53,291 bases of DNA from Candidatus Poribacteria bacterium (GTDB lineage Bacteria > Poribacteria > WGA-4E > WGA-3G), in contig JAAXGN010000088.1 in the NCBI GenBank assembly GCA_012267415.1, forward strand, positions 1-53,291. Reading direction: 5' to 3'. Positions 9,216-19,800 of this stretch are shown piece after piece (the stretch's first letter is position 1; each line of letters opens with the position of its first letter). The notes beneath the pieces were generated by a model. The model had not been told where the DNA came from and did not search any database. It saw only the letters and a list, made by a program, of their open reading frames with translations. A program made the translations under genes and the position numbers.

Positions 9216-9289
9216 ATTTTCTACTGATAGCAATATACAATAACGTGAATTTGATATATAGCAAATTCTCAACAAAAAAGCAAATTTAC

Positions 9290-9339
9290 GTAGGGGTTAG
9301 GTTTCCTAATCCGTAGGGACGAGGGGACCTCGCCCCTAC
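9290..9339. repeat. Two adjacent inverted repeats, REP-like
   Basis: The first is an imperfect hairpin, ggttagg / cctaatcc. The second, at 9313-9339, has 12-nt arms gtagggacgagg and cctcgcccctac with a single mismatch and a 3-nt loop. They lie about 55 bp upstream of the CotH/ankyrin gene and after the Uma2 remnant. They could end transcription or be a dispersed repeat. Confidence 0.65.
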
Positions 9340-9392
9340 AACAAATCCAACATCTTGCTTTAATAAAATTACGATACAATGAGGAGAGAAAG

Positions 9393-11651
9393 ATGGCACA
9401 TAAGAATATTCTGGCGGTTTTGTGTTTGACTACGATTGTTTGTTTAGGGATTGCTGTATATAGTTGTCCCGCGAAGGAGTTGACATTGGATGATATTTTT
9501 CCAACGGATAGGGTTTTAGATATACAGATTACTGTATCAGCACAGGATTGGAATAAAATTCGGCATCAGTCACGGAATTTTGCTGAGGCATTGCATGAAT
9601 CACGTCAGTTTAAGCCGATAGATCATCCGTATACTTACGTTGAAGGGAGTGTTAGTATTGATGGGGTGGTGTTCCCGAAGGTGGGAATTCGTAAGAAGGG
9701 GTTTATCGGTTCGCAGAATCATGTGCGGCCATCGCTTAAAATCAAATTGAACCATGTTGACAAAGATGGTTCAATTGAGGGTTTGACAAATCTAACACTT
9801 AATAATAATCAGCAGGATACGAGTCAGGTGAGTCAATTTATGGGGTATGCCCTGTTCAACGCTATCGGTTCTCCAGCACCACGTTGTGCGTATGCTAAGG
9901 TAACAGTGAACGGCAAAGAATTGGGATTGTATTCCCACGTTGAAAGTGTACGTAAACAGTTGCTCAAACGTGCTTTTGGTAATAGTAAAGGTGTGCTTTA
10001 TGAAGGGACAGTTGTTGATTTTCATAAGGAGTGGGAGAACAGTTTTGAACATAAAAAAGGAGATGATGAAAAAGGTCGAAAAAAGATAATTGCTTTAATT
10101 GATGTACTCGCTGAGGATGAGGTTACTGAAGAAGCGATCGCTGAACATGTTGACTTGGATAGTTTCTATCCGTTCTGGGTTACTGAAGGGTTACTCGGTT
10201 TCTGGGATGGATACTCTGGAAACAATAACAACTTTTTTGTCTATCTTAATCCTGACACAGATAAATTCCATTTTTTGCCGTGGGGAGCAGACTCTCTTTT
10301 TGTCAAACATAGTATGCTTGATTTTCGAAGAGATTCTCGCAAACCGATTTCGGTCAAGACACAAGGTCTAATAGCACACAAACTCTATCAACTTGAGGCG
10401 GGAAGAGAACGGTATGCGAAAACTATGATGGACATTCTCGAAAATCATTGGGACGAGACGGCTCTACTTGCCGAAACTGATAGAATCGCTAAGATGGTTG
10501 AACCCCACATGCTACCTCAGCAACGTTCTATCCGAGAAGAAAGAGGATGGGGACAAAGCAAAACGATCTCGTTCAATGATAAGTTAGATGAGACTCGTGA
10601 GTTTATTCGTGTACGTAGAAGTGAGATTTTAGCTGAGATTTCTGATGGGATGCCAATCTGGAGGAAGAGACCGAACCCGCCATTTGTTATGGGACCTGAG
10701 GGGTTTGATGGGGAGGCGATGAGACAACTCATTGAATTACCTGAAGACAATCTGTGGGGTGCAGCGAGAACAGGTGATCTTGATGGTATCAAACGTTATC
10801 TTAAGGAAGGTGCTGATATTGATGAACTTTCTGAACAGACACAACTATCACCTTTGGCATGGGCAACGATGACGGGGGAGACAAAGGCTGTCAAATTGCT
10901 TCTTGAACTGGGTGCTGATGTTAATGTGCGACAAGAAGATGGTGGAACACCATTACATATCGCTTTCTTTCTGGGTCGTGCCGAAATCTCTGAACTCCTT
11001 CTCAAAAAAGGTGCGGATGTGAATGCAAAGAACAATCGGGGTGAAATACCAGCGAATGGCTTGATGGTTCCTTGGGTGTTCACGCGATTTCTGACGAACA
11101 TGTTTGATTTTGAGTTGGAACAGAAAGAGGTAGAAGACGGTAGGAAAAAGATAAGAGAGATGATTGCAGGTCAAGAGGTATCGCAACCCCAGAAGTCTGC
11201 AAGAGATGTGTGGGAGGCGGTGTTTATCGGTGACCTGAAGTTTGTCAAACAGGCAATAACCGAGGGAATGGATGTAAATGCTAAGAATCCGGTTACAGGA
11301 GACCCGTTATTATTTACAGCTGCGTTGATGGGGCACACAGAGGTTATGACCTACTTGATTGAGAAGGGAGCAGATATCAATGTCCGGAAAGGAGATGGCA
11401 ACACTCCGTTGCATGCCGCAGCATTCCTTGGTCGTGCTGATGCGGTGGAATTGTTGCTGAAAAACGGCGTTGATATTAACGTCCGTAGTAATGTCGGGGG
11501 TAGTGCTATGGACAACGCTACATTAGACTGGGAAATCACACGAGGGATATTAGAATTTATCCCGATTGAAGTAGATGAAGCAGCGATAAAAGCCGGTAGA
11601 GCGAAGATTGTTCGTCTTCTGACTGTGCATGCGAAAACCCCACCAAAGTGA
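9393..11651 (+). CDS. Secreted CotH-kinase-like protein with ankyrin repeats
   Basis: A 752-residue protein with an N-terminal signal peptide (hydrophobic LAVLCLTTIVCLGIAVY, then SCPAKE; the Cys could be lipidated but the lipobox is poor). Residues about 35-430 match the CotH family: VLDIQITVSAQDWNKI, then PKVGIRKKGF, GLYSHVESV and NNFFVYLNPDTDKFHFLPWG, with the acidic residue of LPWGAD typical of the family. CotH proteins are atypical secreted protein kinases. The C-terminal third has two ankyrin blocks (about 450-560 and 610-700, for example KAVKLLLELGADVNVRQED and VMTYLIEKGADINVRKGDG). It appears monocistronic behind a ribosome binding site gaggagag. Fusion of the two modules is unusual; an extracytoplasmic binding or modifying role is inferred. 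Confidence 0.82.
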   Translation: MAHKNILAVLCLTTIVCLGIAVYSCPAKELTLDDIFPTDRVLDIQITVSAQDWNKIRHQSRNFAEALHESRQFKPIDHPYTYVEGSVSIDGVVFPKVGIRKKGFIGSQNHVRPSLKIKLNHVDKDGSIEGLTNLTLNNNQQDTSQVSQFMGYALFNAIGSPAPRCAYAKVTVNGKELGLYSHVESVRKQLLKRAFGNSKGVLYEGTVVDFHKEWENSFEHKKGDDEKGRKKIIALIDVLAEDEVTEEAIAEHVDLDSFYPFWVTEGLLGFWDGYSGNNNNFFVYLNPDTDKFHFLPWGADSLFVKHSMLDFRRDSRKPISVKTQGLIAHKLYQLEAGRERYAKTMMDILENHWDETALLAETDRIAKMVEPHMLPQQRSIREERGWGQSKTISFNDKLDETREFIRVRRSEILAEISDGMPIWRKRPNPPFVMGPEGFDGEAMRQLIELPEDNLWGAARTGDLDGIKRYLKEGADIDELSEQTQLSPLAWATMTGETKAVKLLLELGADVNVRQEDGGTPLHIAFFLGRAEISELLLKKGADVNAKNNRGEIPANGLMVPWVFTRFLTNMFDFELEQKEVEDGRKKIREMIAGQEVSQPQKSARDVWEAVFIGDLKFVKQAITEGMDVNAKNPVTGDPLLFTAALMGHTEVMTYLIEKGADINVRKGDGNTPLHAAAFLGRADAVELLLKNGVDINVRSNVGGSAMDNATLDWEITRGILEFIPIEVDEAAIKAGRAKIVRLLTVHAKTPPK

Positions 11652-11755
11652 CATAACAGGTAGCATTAAAGTCGTGGAACTTTTGTCAAATCAGGATCAG
11701 TAAAGAGACAGCATTTCTTGTTACATCAATATGTAATCAATTGAGGTAAGAGACT

Positions 11756-12184
11756 ATGGACATGAAACAGTCTGAAAATGTAGAATATAAACACAATCTC
11801 TACAAGGAAATCATCCCTGACACAGAACGGAGAAAAATATCTGAACGTTTTGAAGTGTTAGCCCAGCGCGAAAATAACTGGGATAGTTACGATTCAAAGA
11901 AACCAACAGCGTTGATTTTAAAACGGGCACAAGATATTATAGAAAACATGTTGGATATTGTTTCTTCAGAATCACTGTGGTTTACCCCATTCATTTCCAG
12001 CGATGAAGACGGTTATATAACGGCAGCATGGTATAATGGAGAACGGGAGTTACATCTTGAAATTGATGAGAACGAGGTGGAATACACTAAAGTATGGGGA
12101 GATAATGTTGATATGAAAATGGAAATAGATTATCTTAATTCTGATAATTGTTTAGTACTATGGAAGTGGTTGCTTAATGGATGA
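11756..12184 (+). CDS. Uncharacterised 142-residue protein, first gene of a small two-gene unit
   Basis: Function not recognised. The segment ENNWDSYDSKKPTALIL, followed by WFTPFISSDEDGYITAAWYNGERELHLEIDENEV, resembles a family of small soluble proteins. These usually precede, with overlap, a second small gene. It has no signal peptide or membrane segment and a predicted alpha/beta fold with an acidic surface. The next start codon (12177) lies inside its 3' end. A toxin-antitoxin-like arrangement is possible but is only a guess. Confidence 0.7.
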   Translation: MDMKQSENVEYKHNLYKEIIPDTERRKISERFEVLAQRENNWDSYDSKKPTALILKRAQDIIENMLDIVSSESLWFTPFISSDEDGYITAAWYNGERELHLEIDENEVEYTKVWGDNVDMKMEIDYLNSDNCLVLWKWLLNG

Positions 12185-12260
12185 CAAAGATCTCGTAAGA
12201 AATGAAGAAGAACTTTATCGAAGTGTGCGAGGAGATTTAGAATTTGATGAGTATTTTTAA
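12177..12260 (+). pseudogene. Short overlapping ORF, probably the truncated second gene of the unit
   Basis: An ATG at 12177 overlaps the end of the preceding gene by 8 nt. The ORF encodes 27 residues (MDDKDLVRNEEELYRSVRGD, then LEFDEYF) before TAA at 12260. The translationally coupled start and the RNEEELYRSVRG segment look like the N-terminus of a longer partner whose remainder is missing, since the dehydratase gene begins 22 bp later. It could also be a genuine very small gene. Confidence 0.45.
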
Positions 12261-12282
12261 GAAATAGGAGAAAAAGTGCGAA

Positions 12283-14250
12283 ATGCCAAAACCAGTTAAC
12301 TACACAGACATCTTAGAAACAGGTGATAGTAATATTTACGATATCCAAACACATGCTGCTGGTCCGGAAGGCAGTCTGCCACTGACTGCGGAGATGCTTC
12401 TAAACCGACCAAGCGGGGATATTTTTGGATTAAGCCACAACACTGCTATGGGATGGGCACCGACACAGCTGCGCCGTGAAGAGTTTCTTATACTCAGCAC
12501 GCAAGGTGGTATCCGCGCACCTGATGGTAGTCCTATCGCACTCGGTTATCATACGGGTCATTGGGAAGTAGGATTACTGATGCAGGCTGTCGCCAATGAG
12601 CTAAAGGAGCTCGCGGCGATTCCTTTTGCTGGTTACTGTTCTGACCCGTGTGATGGACGGACACAAGGTACCGTGGGCATGATGGATAGTCTTGCTTATC
12701 GTAATGATGCAGCACAAATCTTCCGTAGACTTATCCGTTCACTGCCGACACGAAAAGGTGTTGTCGGTGTTGCCACATGCGATAAAGGTCTACCTGCAAT
12801 GATGATGGCACTTGCATCAATGCGTGAATTGCCTGCTGTGCTTGTACCGGGAGGCGTCACGCTGCCACCAACTGTAGGTGAAGATGCGGGTAAGATTCAG
12901 ACAATCGGGGCGCGTTTTGCACACGGGGAGATTAGCCTTCAAGATGCAGCAGATATGGGATGCCGTGCTTGTGCTACGCCAGGGGGTGGCTGTCAGTTCT
13001 TGGGTACAGCAGCGACTTCACAAGTTGTTGGTGAAGCGTTAGGTATGAGTTTGACACATACTGCATTGGCACCGTCTGGACAGAATATATGGTCAGATAT
13101 GGGGTTGCGTTCGGCACGGGCTGTGGTGAATTTAGCAGCGAAAGGCTTGACGATGAAGGACATCGTTACACCGGAAGCGATTCGAAATGCGATGGTGGTG
13201 CATGCTGCGTTTGGCGGTTCGACCAATCTGCTGCTACATATACCTGCAATTGCACACGCTGCAGGACTGGAACGTCCCACAGTAGATGATTGGACTGAGA
13301 TAAACCAACAGGTTCCACGCCTTGTGGATGTATTGCCGAATGGACCGGTAGGACATCCAACAGTCCGTGTATTTCTTGCGGGGGGTGTGCCTGAGGTGAT
13401 GTTACACTTACGTGAATTGGGAGGACTTATCAACGAAGACGTACTGACAGCAACGGGTGAAACCCTTGGACGTAATCTTGATTGGTGGGAGACTTCAGAT
13501 CGACGGAATCGTGTAAGAGAGCTACTTGAAGAACGAGATAACGTTATCCCCGATGAAGTAATTCTAAATCCAGAGGATGCACAGGCAGCGGGGTTGACAA
13601 GTACTGTCACTTTTCCGCGCGGTAACCTTGCGCCAGAAGGTTCTGTTATCAAGAGTACTGCAATTGATCCGAGTGTCGTTGATTCTGATGGCGTGTACCG
13701 TATGACAGGACCTGCACGTGTGTTTGTACGAGAAACTGATGCGATACAAACACTTAAGGGGCAAGGGGAAAGGGATATGAAACCGGGTGATGTCATGGTG
13801 TTGTGTTGTCGTGGTCCACAAGGCACAGGAATGGAGGAGGTATACCAACTGACAGCTGCGCTCAAACACCTATCGTTTGGGAAACATATTGCATTGATTA
13901 CGGATGCACGGTTTTCTGGTGTATCAACGGGTGCGTGTATCGGACATGTCGGACCTGAGGCGTTGGCAGATGGTCCGATAGGAAAAGTGCTTGATGGGGA
14001 TATTATACAGATTGAGATTGACACTCGGCAGTTGGTGGGGAGTATTGATCTGGTGGGACACGGTAGTGAGACATTCGGTGCAGTAGAAGGTGAACGTGTT
14101 CTAAGCGAAAGACAACCCCGATCAGACTTATCACCAGATGCGGCAATACCAGACGATACGCGGCTTTGGGCAGCGTTACAATCTGTTGGTGGCGGTACCT
14201 GGGGTGGATGTGTCTACGATGTAGATGCGATTTTGAATGCTTTAAAATAG
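12283..14250 (+). CDS. yjhG: Dehydratase of the YjhG/YagF family (D-xylonate dehydratase-like)
   Basis: This 655-residue protein belongs to the IlvD/Edd superfamily and is the same size as E. coli YjhG. The family removes water from sugar acids to give 2-keto-3-deoxy acids, using an iron-sulfur cluster. Cysteines are placed as expected in [17 protein letters not shown] (about 118), [15 protein letters not shown] (about 165) and [20 protein letters not shown] (about 230). The C-terminal [13 protein letters not shown] motif appears as [22 protein letters not shown]. It leads a same-strand group with the VanZ-MBL fusion (8 bp later), purE and an RraA-like aldolase. D-xylonate is the likely substrate by family, but related sugar acids are possible. 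Confidence 0.88.
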   Translation: MPKPVNYTDILETGDSNIYDIQTHAAGPEGSLPLTAEMLLNRPSGDIFGLSHNTAMGWAPTQLRREEFLILSTQGGIRAPDGSPIALGYHTGHWEVGLLMQAVANELKELAAIPFAGYCSDPCDGRTQGTVGMMDSLAYRNDAAQIFRRLIRSLPTRKGVVGVATCDKGLPAMMMALASMRELPAVLVPGGVTLPPTVGEDAGKIQTIGARFAHGEISLQDAADMGCRACATPGGGCQFLGTAATSQVVGEALGMSLTHTALAPSGQNIWSDMGLRSARAVVNLAAKGLTMKDIVTPEAIRNAMVVHAAFGGSTNLLLHIPAIAHAAGLERPTVDDWTEINQQVPRLVDVLPNGPVGHPTVRVFLAGGVPEVMLHLRELGGLINEDVLTATGETLGRNLDWWETSDRRNRVRELLEERDNVIPDEVILNPEDAQAAGLTSTVTFPRGNLAPEGSVIKSTAIDPSVVDSDGVYRMTGPARVFVRETDAIQTLKGQGERDMKPGDVMVLCCRGPQGTGMEEVYQLTAALKHLSFGKHIALITDARFSGVSTGACIGHVGPEALADGPIGKVLDGDIIQIEIDTRQLVGSIDLVGHGSETFGAVEGERVLSERQPRSDLSPDAAIPDDTRLWAALQSVGGGTWGGCVYDVDAILNALK

Positions 14251-14257
14251 AACTGCC

Positions 14258-15436
14258 ATGAAGAAATGGAAATATTGGATACCCCCCTTACTCTATATGA
14301 CACTTATCTTTATTGTATCGTCTCTGGAGCAGCCACCCATCCCACCGCCAAAGTTTGAGTGGATAGGTATTGACAAACTCTTCCATTTCATAGAATATGG
14401 TATCCTGAGTGTATTGTTGACTATCGCATTTGTTAATGCCTCACCAAGTTGGTTTCCAGCAAGATTGATTTGGGTTACAGCTGCACTCATCTCTATTCTC
14501 TACGGTGCCAGTGATGAAATTCATCAGTATTTTGTCCCTGGTAGGTTTGCTACAATAGCAGATTGGGTTTCCGATGTAATCGGTTCGATTGCTGGTGTGT
14601 TAGGAGTCTATTTTTACTATAAGAAAAGAAAGAAAGGAATTAAAATGCATCCACTTGTTGACTTGAATGTACCAAAAGGTTCTCTTGCAGTTCATTGGTT
14701 TGAGCAGAGCAGTTTTGCGCTGAAAGATTCTGATGGGACTATTGTTCAAATTGATCCCTATTTTCCACGGACCCGTCCATCAGACCGCTTTATTCATACT
14801 GAACCGCCTCTTGATGAGTCGGACCTACCCACCGATTTTGTGTTATTAACGCACGCGCACGGAGACCATACATGTCCAGAATCTATACGGAGAATTTGGG
14901 AGACTTCTACTGCTACACGATTCATAGGACCGGAGGAGAGTGTTCGTCAAATTTCATCAGAGACGGATGTTGCTGATGACAATGTTTCAGAGATATCCGC
15001 GGGGGAATCCGCAGAACTCAACAATCTCACTGTGCATGCCGTTTATGCGAAACCGCCGGAGGGTGATCCTTCTGCAGATATTGGTCCTCCCGATGTTACA
15101 CATTTAGGCTATGTTATTTCTGGTGATGGTGTGAACCTTTACTTCAGTGGTGATCCGATTAATAATTTCGCTGAACATGAGGATCTGATTTCAGCAGTCG
15201 CAGCACATGGACCTGATGTCGGTTTCCTGACCAACCATCCGACTGAAGGGGAGTTTCCATTTTTTGATGGATGTGTTAAAATGGCGACGCGTATTGGGTT
15301 GAAGCATGCGGTACCAGCGCATCGGTCATGTTTTGTTATCCGTGATTATGATCCGGAGGAGTGGGCAGCAAACTTCCCACCTGATGGTCCTGAACCGTTG
15401 ATTATTGAGAGAAACACGTATATTATTTATCCATAA
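14258..15436 (+). CDS. VanZ-like membrane domain fused to a UlaG-type metallo-beta-lactamase-fold hydrolase
   Basis: Residues 1-129 form a VanZ-like domain: MKKWKYWIPPLLYMTLIFIV, then IDKLFHFIEYGILSVLL, YGASDEIHQYFVPGR and DWVSDVIGSIAGVLG, with about four membrane helices. Residues 130-392 are a metallo-beta-lactamase-fold enzyme with the metal motif LLTHAHGDHTCP, then YFSGDP and a late AHRSCF, most like UlaG/YtnP-type lactonases. The joint is abrupt: a basic stretch YYKKRKKGIK, then Met130 (ATG at 14645). That ATG is preceded by a purine-rich gaaagaaaggaat that could be an internal ribosome binding site. The two domains may be one fused membrane-anchored enzyme, or two genes joined by loss of a stop codon. 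It lies between the dehydratase and purE on the same strand. Confidence 0.8.
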   Translation: MKKWKYWIPPLLYMTLIFIVSSLEQPPIPPPKFEWIGIDKLFHFIEYGILSVLLTIAFVNASPSWFPARLIWVTAALISILYGASDEIHQYFVPGRFATIADWVSDVIGSIAGVLGVYFYYKKRKKGIKMHPLVDLNVPKGSLAVHWFEQSSFALKDSDGTIVQIDPYFPRTRPSDRFIHTEPPLDESDLPTDFVLLTHAHGDHTCPESIRRIWETSTATRFIGPEESVRQISSETDVADDNVSEISAGESAELNNLTVHAVYAKPPEGDPSADIGPPDVTHLGYVISGDGVNLYFSGDPINNFAEHEDLISAVAAHGPDVGFLTNHPTEGEFPFFDGCVKMATRIGLKHAVPAHRSCFVIRDYDPEEWAANFPPDGPEPLIIERNTYIIYP

Positions 15437-15459
15437 CTTTTTGAGGTACAAATACAAAT

Positions 15460-15987
15460 ATGTCTCTAAAGGAACAGAAGACACCCCTTGTCGGTATTGT
15501 GATGGGGAGTGATTCAGATTTAGAAAAGATGTCTGAAGCCGCAAAGGTTTTAGAAGATTTTGAAGTGCCATTTGAGATAACAATCTCTTCGGCGCACCGT
15601 TCACCTGAACGCACATTGACGTGGACAGAAAATTTCAAGGCAGATGGTGGCAAAGTGATCATCGCAGGAGCAGGACGGGCAGCACATCTTGCTGGGGTCG
15701 TTGCTGCACATACGACTCTGCCTGTTGTCGGCGTGCCGATAGACGGGGGTCCACTGAATGGCGTTGATGCGTTATACGCGACGGTGCAGATGCCTCCCGG
15801 TATCCCCGTTGGAACGATGGCAATTGGTTCAGGCGGTGCACGGAATGCCGGGATATTTGCTGTGCAGATTCTTGCACTGGAATTTCCTGAATTAGAGGAG
15901 AAACTGCAAGCCTATAAAAAGAAAATGAGTGATGGCGTTGCTGAAAAGGCAGCACGTCTTAAAGAAGTAGGGTATGAGAATTATTAG
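15460..15987 (+). CDS. purE: N5-carboxyaminoimidazole ribonucleotide mutase (class I PurE)
   Basis: Converts N5-CAIR to CAIR in purine synthesis. The 175-residue protein has the family signatures GIVMGSDSDLE at the N-terminus, SSAHRSPERT with the catalytic histidine, GAGRAAHLAGVVAAHT, and PVVGVPIDGG with MPPGIPVGTMAIG. purK is not next to it, so purine genes are scattered here. It starts 23 bp after the VanZ-MBL gene, and the RraA-like gene follows 26 bp later. Confidence 0.96.
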   Translation: MSLKEQKTPLVGIVMGSDSDLEKMSEAAKVLEDFEVPFEITISSAHRSPERTLTWTENFKADGGKVIIAGAGRAAHLAGVVAAHTTLPVVGVPIDGGPLNGVDALYATVQMPPGIPVGTMAIGSGGARNAGIFAVQILALEFPELEEKLQAYKKKMSDGVAEKAARLKEVGYENY

Positions 15988-16013
15988 AAATTTCTGACAT
16001 AGGACAGACCAGC

Positions 16014-16697
16014 ATGGAAAACGTAGAGAAAAGAGAATGGGAAAACGATACAGAACTCTTTGATATGATGGAAGAGTATCTGTATGCTGCTGTGATTTCC
16101 GATGCGTTAGATGCAACCGGTTTCCGTGAGCAAGCGATGCAACACACTATCCGTCCGTTACTACCTGAGACAGTCGTTGTTGGTCGTGCAATGCCAGTCT
16201 TGTGTCTTGATGTCTATGAAATACCTGATGAACCTTATCAGCAGGAGATAGCAGCAGTTGATAGTCTGAAACAGGACGATGTCCTTGTCTGCTCTACGAA
16301 CGGTAGCACGCGTATCTGTTTCTGGGGAGAACTTCTGTCAACTGCTGCACGTGCACGCGGGGCACGCGGTGCTGTGATTGAGGGATTTATCAGAGATGTT
16401 CGCAAGATCATGCAGATGCAATTTCCTATATTTACAACCGGTATAACACCCGTGGACTCAAACGGACGCGGTGAAGTTGTGGCATATAACGTCCCGATAG
16501 AATGTGGCGGTGTCACGGTGAACCCTGGTGATATTGTGTTCGGGGATGCTGATGGAGTTGTGGTTATTCCACAATCGGTGGAAACACAGGTGATTGAAGC
16601 TGCACTGGAAAAGGTGAGTGCTGAAAACCGCACTCGTGATGCCCTTCAGGAAGGTGCTACGTTGCGTGAAGTCTATGATAGGTTTGGGATTTTATAG
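16014..16697 (+). CDS. RraA family protein (HMG/CHA aldolase-like)
   Basis: A 227-residue protein of the RraA/4-hydroxy-4-methyl-2-oxoglutarate aldolase family. Visible motifs are VISDALDATGFREQAM, GRAMPVLCLD, the ring GELLSTAARARGARGAVIEGFIRD with the metal and substrate Arg-Asp pair, and VNPGDIVFGDADGVVVIP. Family members cleave 2-keto acids with a divalent metal; E. coli RraA instead inhibits RNase E. Given the dehydratase four genes upstream that makes 2-keto-3-deoxy acids, an aldolase role on a related keto acid is a reasonable inference. It starts 26 bp after purE and ends the plus-strand group. Confidence 0.85.
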   Translation: MENVEKREWENDTELFDMMEEYLYAAVISDALDATGFREQAMQHTIRPLLPETVVVGRAMPVLCLDVYEIPDEPYQQEIAAVDSLKQDDVLVCSTNGSTRICFWGELLSTAARARGARGAVIEGFIRDVRKIMQMQFPIFTTGITPVDSNGRGEVVAYNVPIECGGVTVNPGDIVFGDADGVVVIPQSVETQVIEAALEKVSAENRTRDALQEGATLREVYDRFGIL

Positions 16698-16749
16698 TGG
16701 ACTTCAGAATTAATGATACACTCTACAACGGGCGAGGAGACCTTATTTG

Positions 16750-16824
16750 GAGCGTAAACTTTTAGTTTGCGTCTATTTTACACAAACTAAAAGTTTGTGC
16801 TACATAGGTGACAACTTAGGTTAT
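16750..16824. repeat. REP doublet plus one MITE end (16806-16824)
   Basis: The palindromes at 16751-16772 and 16780-16804 match the RAYT-associated repeats at the window start. They are followed by aggtgacaacttaggttat, which is one terminus of the element seen complete at 48805-48962. That element also carries a REP doublet, so this is likely a decayed copy lacking its other end. It lies between the convergent RraA-like and protease genes and could serve as a bidirectional hairpin. Confidence 0.75.
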
Positions 16825-16879
16825 ATGAAGATTTAGCAAAGTAGCAGTAGAGCCTATTAACGCCAAACACCATAACCTA

Positions 16880-19800
16880 TCAACGTAATATAGCGAGTTT
16901 TCCTATCTTTTCGACCTTGCTATTTCCCGTGTGTGCGATCACCCGATAGAGGTATACGCCATTTGCACATCTGGTTCCTGTTTCGTCTTTTAGATCCCAA
17001 AAGGTTTCGTTGTTCCCTCGTTTTGCACTATCATCAACTATCGTGCGGATGAGTCTACCGCTCACCGTGTATATTTTGATAGTCACCTTATCTGGGGGTT
17101 GCGTTAGTTGATAGATGAAATCGGTTTTGCCATTTGGAACAGGATTTGGCACGTTAAAGACTTGGTTTTGGAATCCGACTGTTTCATCAAGCGTGAAATC
17201 TGCTTCGATCTGGGTCGTGTTTTCGCTTGTGTCTGTTGCGGTTACCTGCAGACGATATGTACCGTTTGGTAGGTCGGGGTCAAAACTGAAGTGTGCTTCT
17301 CCGGGGTTATTACTATCATATTCCCATTTCGCGGTTTCAAATTCACGATAACGTTGTGTGACATCACCTTCAGCACCATCCGTCATAATTTTGTTAAAGG
17401 TGATGTTAAGTAGGGAGATATCCAATGCAGTTTCATCAGTAACGCGGATTTCGCATTTTGGTTGCTGTGTGATACGATTTTTGCCAAAGTTCTTCAATTC
17501 CCCGAGAGAATCAGCATTTAATTCCGTTCCGATAAGCATTTCATCATTTACCACTATTTCAATAACAGGTGGCATAATATCGGGCATTTCTGTCACGAGG
17601 AACTGTGTTTGTATTTTACCTTCTTTTCCCCCGATAGCATTTCCGTTAAAATCGCGTGCTTCTATTTCAAACGCATATTCACCGGGAAATAGAATAGGTT
17701 TATAGTCAATTGGGACCGTATTGACATCTTTAGGATTTCTCAGGATATATTCAGAGATAGGTTGAAGCGGTTTGTCGTTATCTCCTCTTCGGATAACAAG
17801 CGTATCAAGGTCAACACCATTTTCATCCTCAAGCAGAATTGAGATGTGAGGTCTCGGTGCGATGACACTTCCTTTCTGTGGTTTGACGCCGTCGATCCAT
17901 AGTTTGAAATCTGGTGGTGAGTAGTCTTCGTTGCTAATGAGCGTAAAAGGTGCGAGTTCGGTGGTTTCTGCTGTAATTGTGCCGACTTGTGCAGTGCTGA
18001 ATTTGATCTTATCACCGTATTGAAATGGTTCGGAACCTGCTTTAACAAGTATCTCTATACCAAGGTGGTTTAGGAATTCTATTTCGTTGACTCTCCCATC
18101 AATGCGAACGTCATTTGGTCGATACAACGGTGCACCTGTCCGGTCTCTGAGTTCAAAATGGTTTTCGGATGTAAAAAAGATGAACCAGTCGCCTACTGCA
18201 AACTGTTCACTTGGGCCGAGCTTTACTTCAACAGTTGCTGTACCGTTCCCTGCATTCTTGTTTCGTGTCCCTTTCAAGATAGCCGCCCCTTCTGAATAAT
18301 CGGTTTCAATTACGAGTATATCGGCGAATTCAAACGGCACAATCGGAGAGCCGTCATTTAGTTCCGGTGGAACGATCCAATTTTCTGTAATCGTAAATTC
18401 CATCCCGTAGTTTTCAATACGATATGGGATGTCGAGTTGTCCTGCGGTGTCAAATTTCTCATATAGGATGTGTTCTTTTATTTTCAGGTAGACTTCAAAA
18501 TGTGTAGGTTCTAAGAAAAGGATAACCCACGTACCTGCCGGTGTTAGTTCTGGACTAATTTTTACATTTTCAATTGGCAAGGGTTGTTTATTCCCGTTTT
18601 CGATCTGTATAGGTGTGACATAGTTTTCCAGTTCAAAGATAGGTCCTTCCGTGTCAAGTGTGGGTTTCTCATCTCCGGTGGTATAAGCCACTTGGGATGG
18701 CAGTCGTCTCCATTTTTCGTATTCTTTATTCCATGCGTAAATGCCAAGTTTTTCTGCTTCATCAATTAACGCGCCTTGGAAATCCCTACTGCCATCGTGC
18801 CATGGCGTATTTTCTCGGACGATGTCTTCTAAGCTGCTGATATCAAATCGTATTTTGAGGGTTACGGGTTTCTGAAGCACAAAATCGGATTTCTGTATAG
18901 AGACATCGTACTGTTGTAAACGTTCCTCTCCTGTTCGGATGACACCTCGTCGGAGTGCGGCAACTTGTGGAATCGTAGCGAAACTTAAGGCGGGTTGTGT
19001 GATGGAATATGGCGCGCTTGAAGAGACGTTCAATGGAATTAGTTCATCTTCTGTTGCAGCTGCTGCAGTGGGAAAATCGAGACTAAACACTCGATCAAGG
19101 CTATGCGCTGTCAAAGGTTGTGATGTATTGTAGAAGTATTCATTGACAACGAATGTAAAGCGTCGTTTGTTATCCTTCTCGTTGTATTCAATCACACTCC
19201 CGATGATGTCTTGTGTGCTTGCATCTACTTCAGGGTCAAGCATAACGAATATTTCATGAACCCCTGTGGCAAGGTTTTCAGGTAATGTGAGTCTTGCGAC
19301 TGCTTTCTGTAAAACTGTTTCACCTTCCTCCCAATCGTCTGGTTGGAGAGTGATAGTACCTATGATTTTAGCGTCATCGTTGATTTTGAAGTCACCGTCA
19401 ATATCAGGATTGCCTTCAGCAAAGATAACATCAAAGTCAGTCTTTACTGTTCTTCCCCCGTCGTTAATGAGTTCAGCGATTATAGAATATTCCTTTGTCT
19501 GATCATTGTAGATATACTGAATTGGATAACGTGTGCTTCCATCTGCAGCAATCTGTAGATTGGGTCCTTGGGGTGCTCTAACTTCAATTCGTTTGTTTGG
19601 TCCTGGGTATTCAGACTTAAAACCGTTGATATCTGTAACTTCGATTCTATAACGGATTTTATGTCCACCTCGTGGTAGTGGGATAGGGTCTTTAAGTTCG
19701 TACCACTGTCCACCGGGTCGGACAACTTTCATCATGGTGCTTGTGTCTGGCGGTTGCGGCATTTTGATCATAGGGTTCCATTTGTCTCTATAATTAAATG

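Noticed and set aside
12993..14024. Minus-strand frame of 343 codons inside the dehydratase gene
   Set aside because: Serine- and proline-rich antisense product of a strongly recognised dehydratase; no domain or ribosome binding site.
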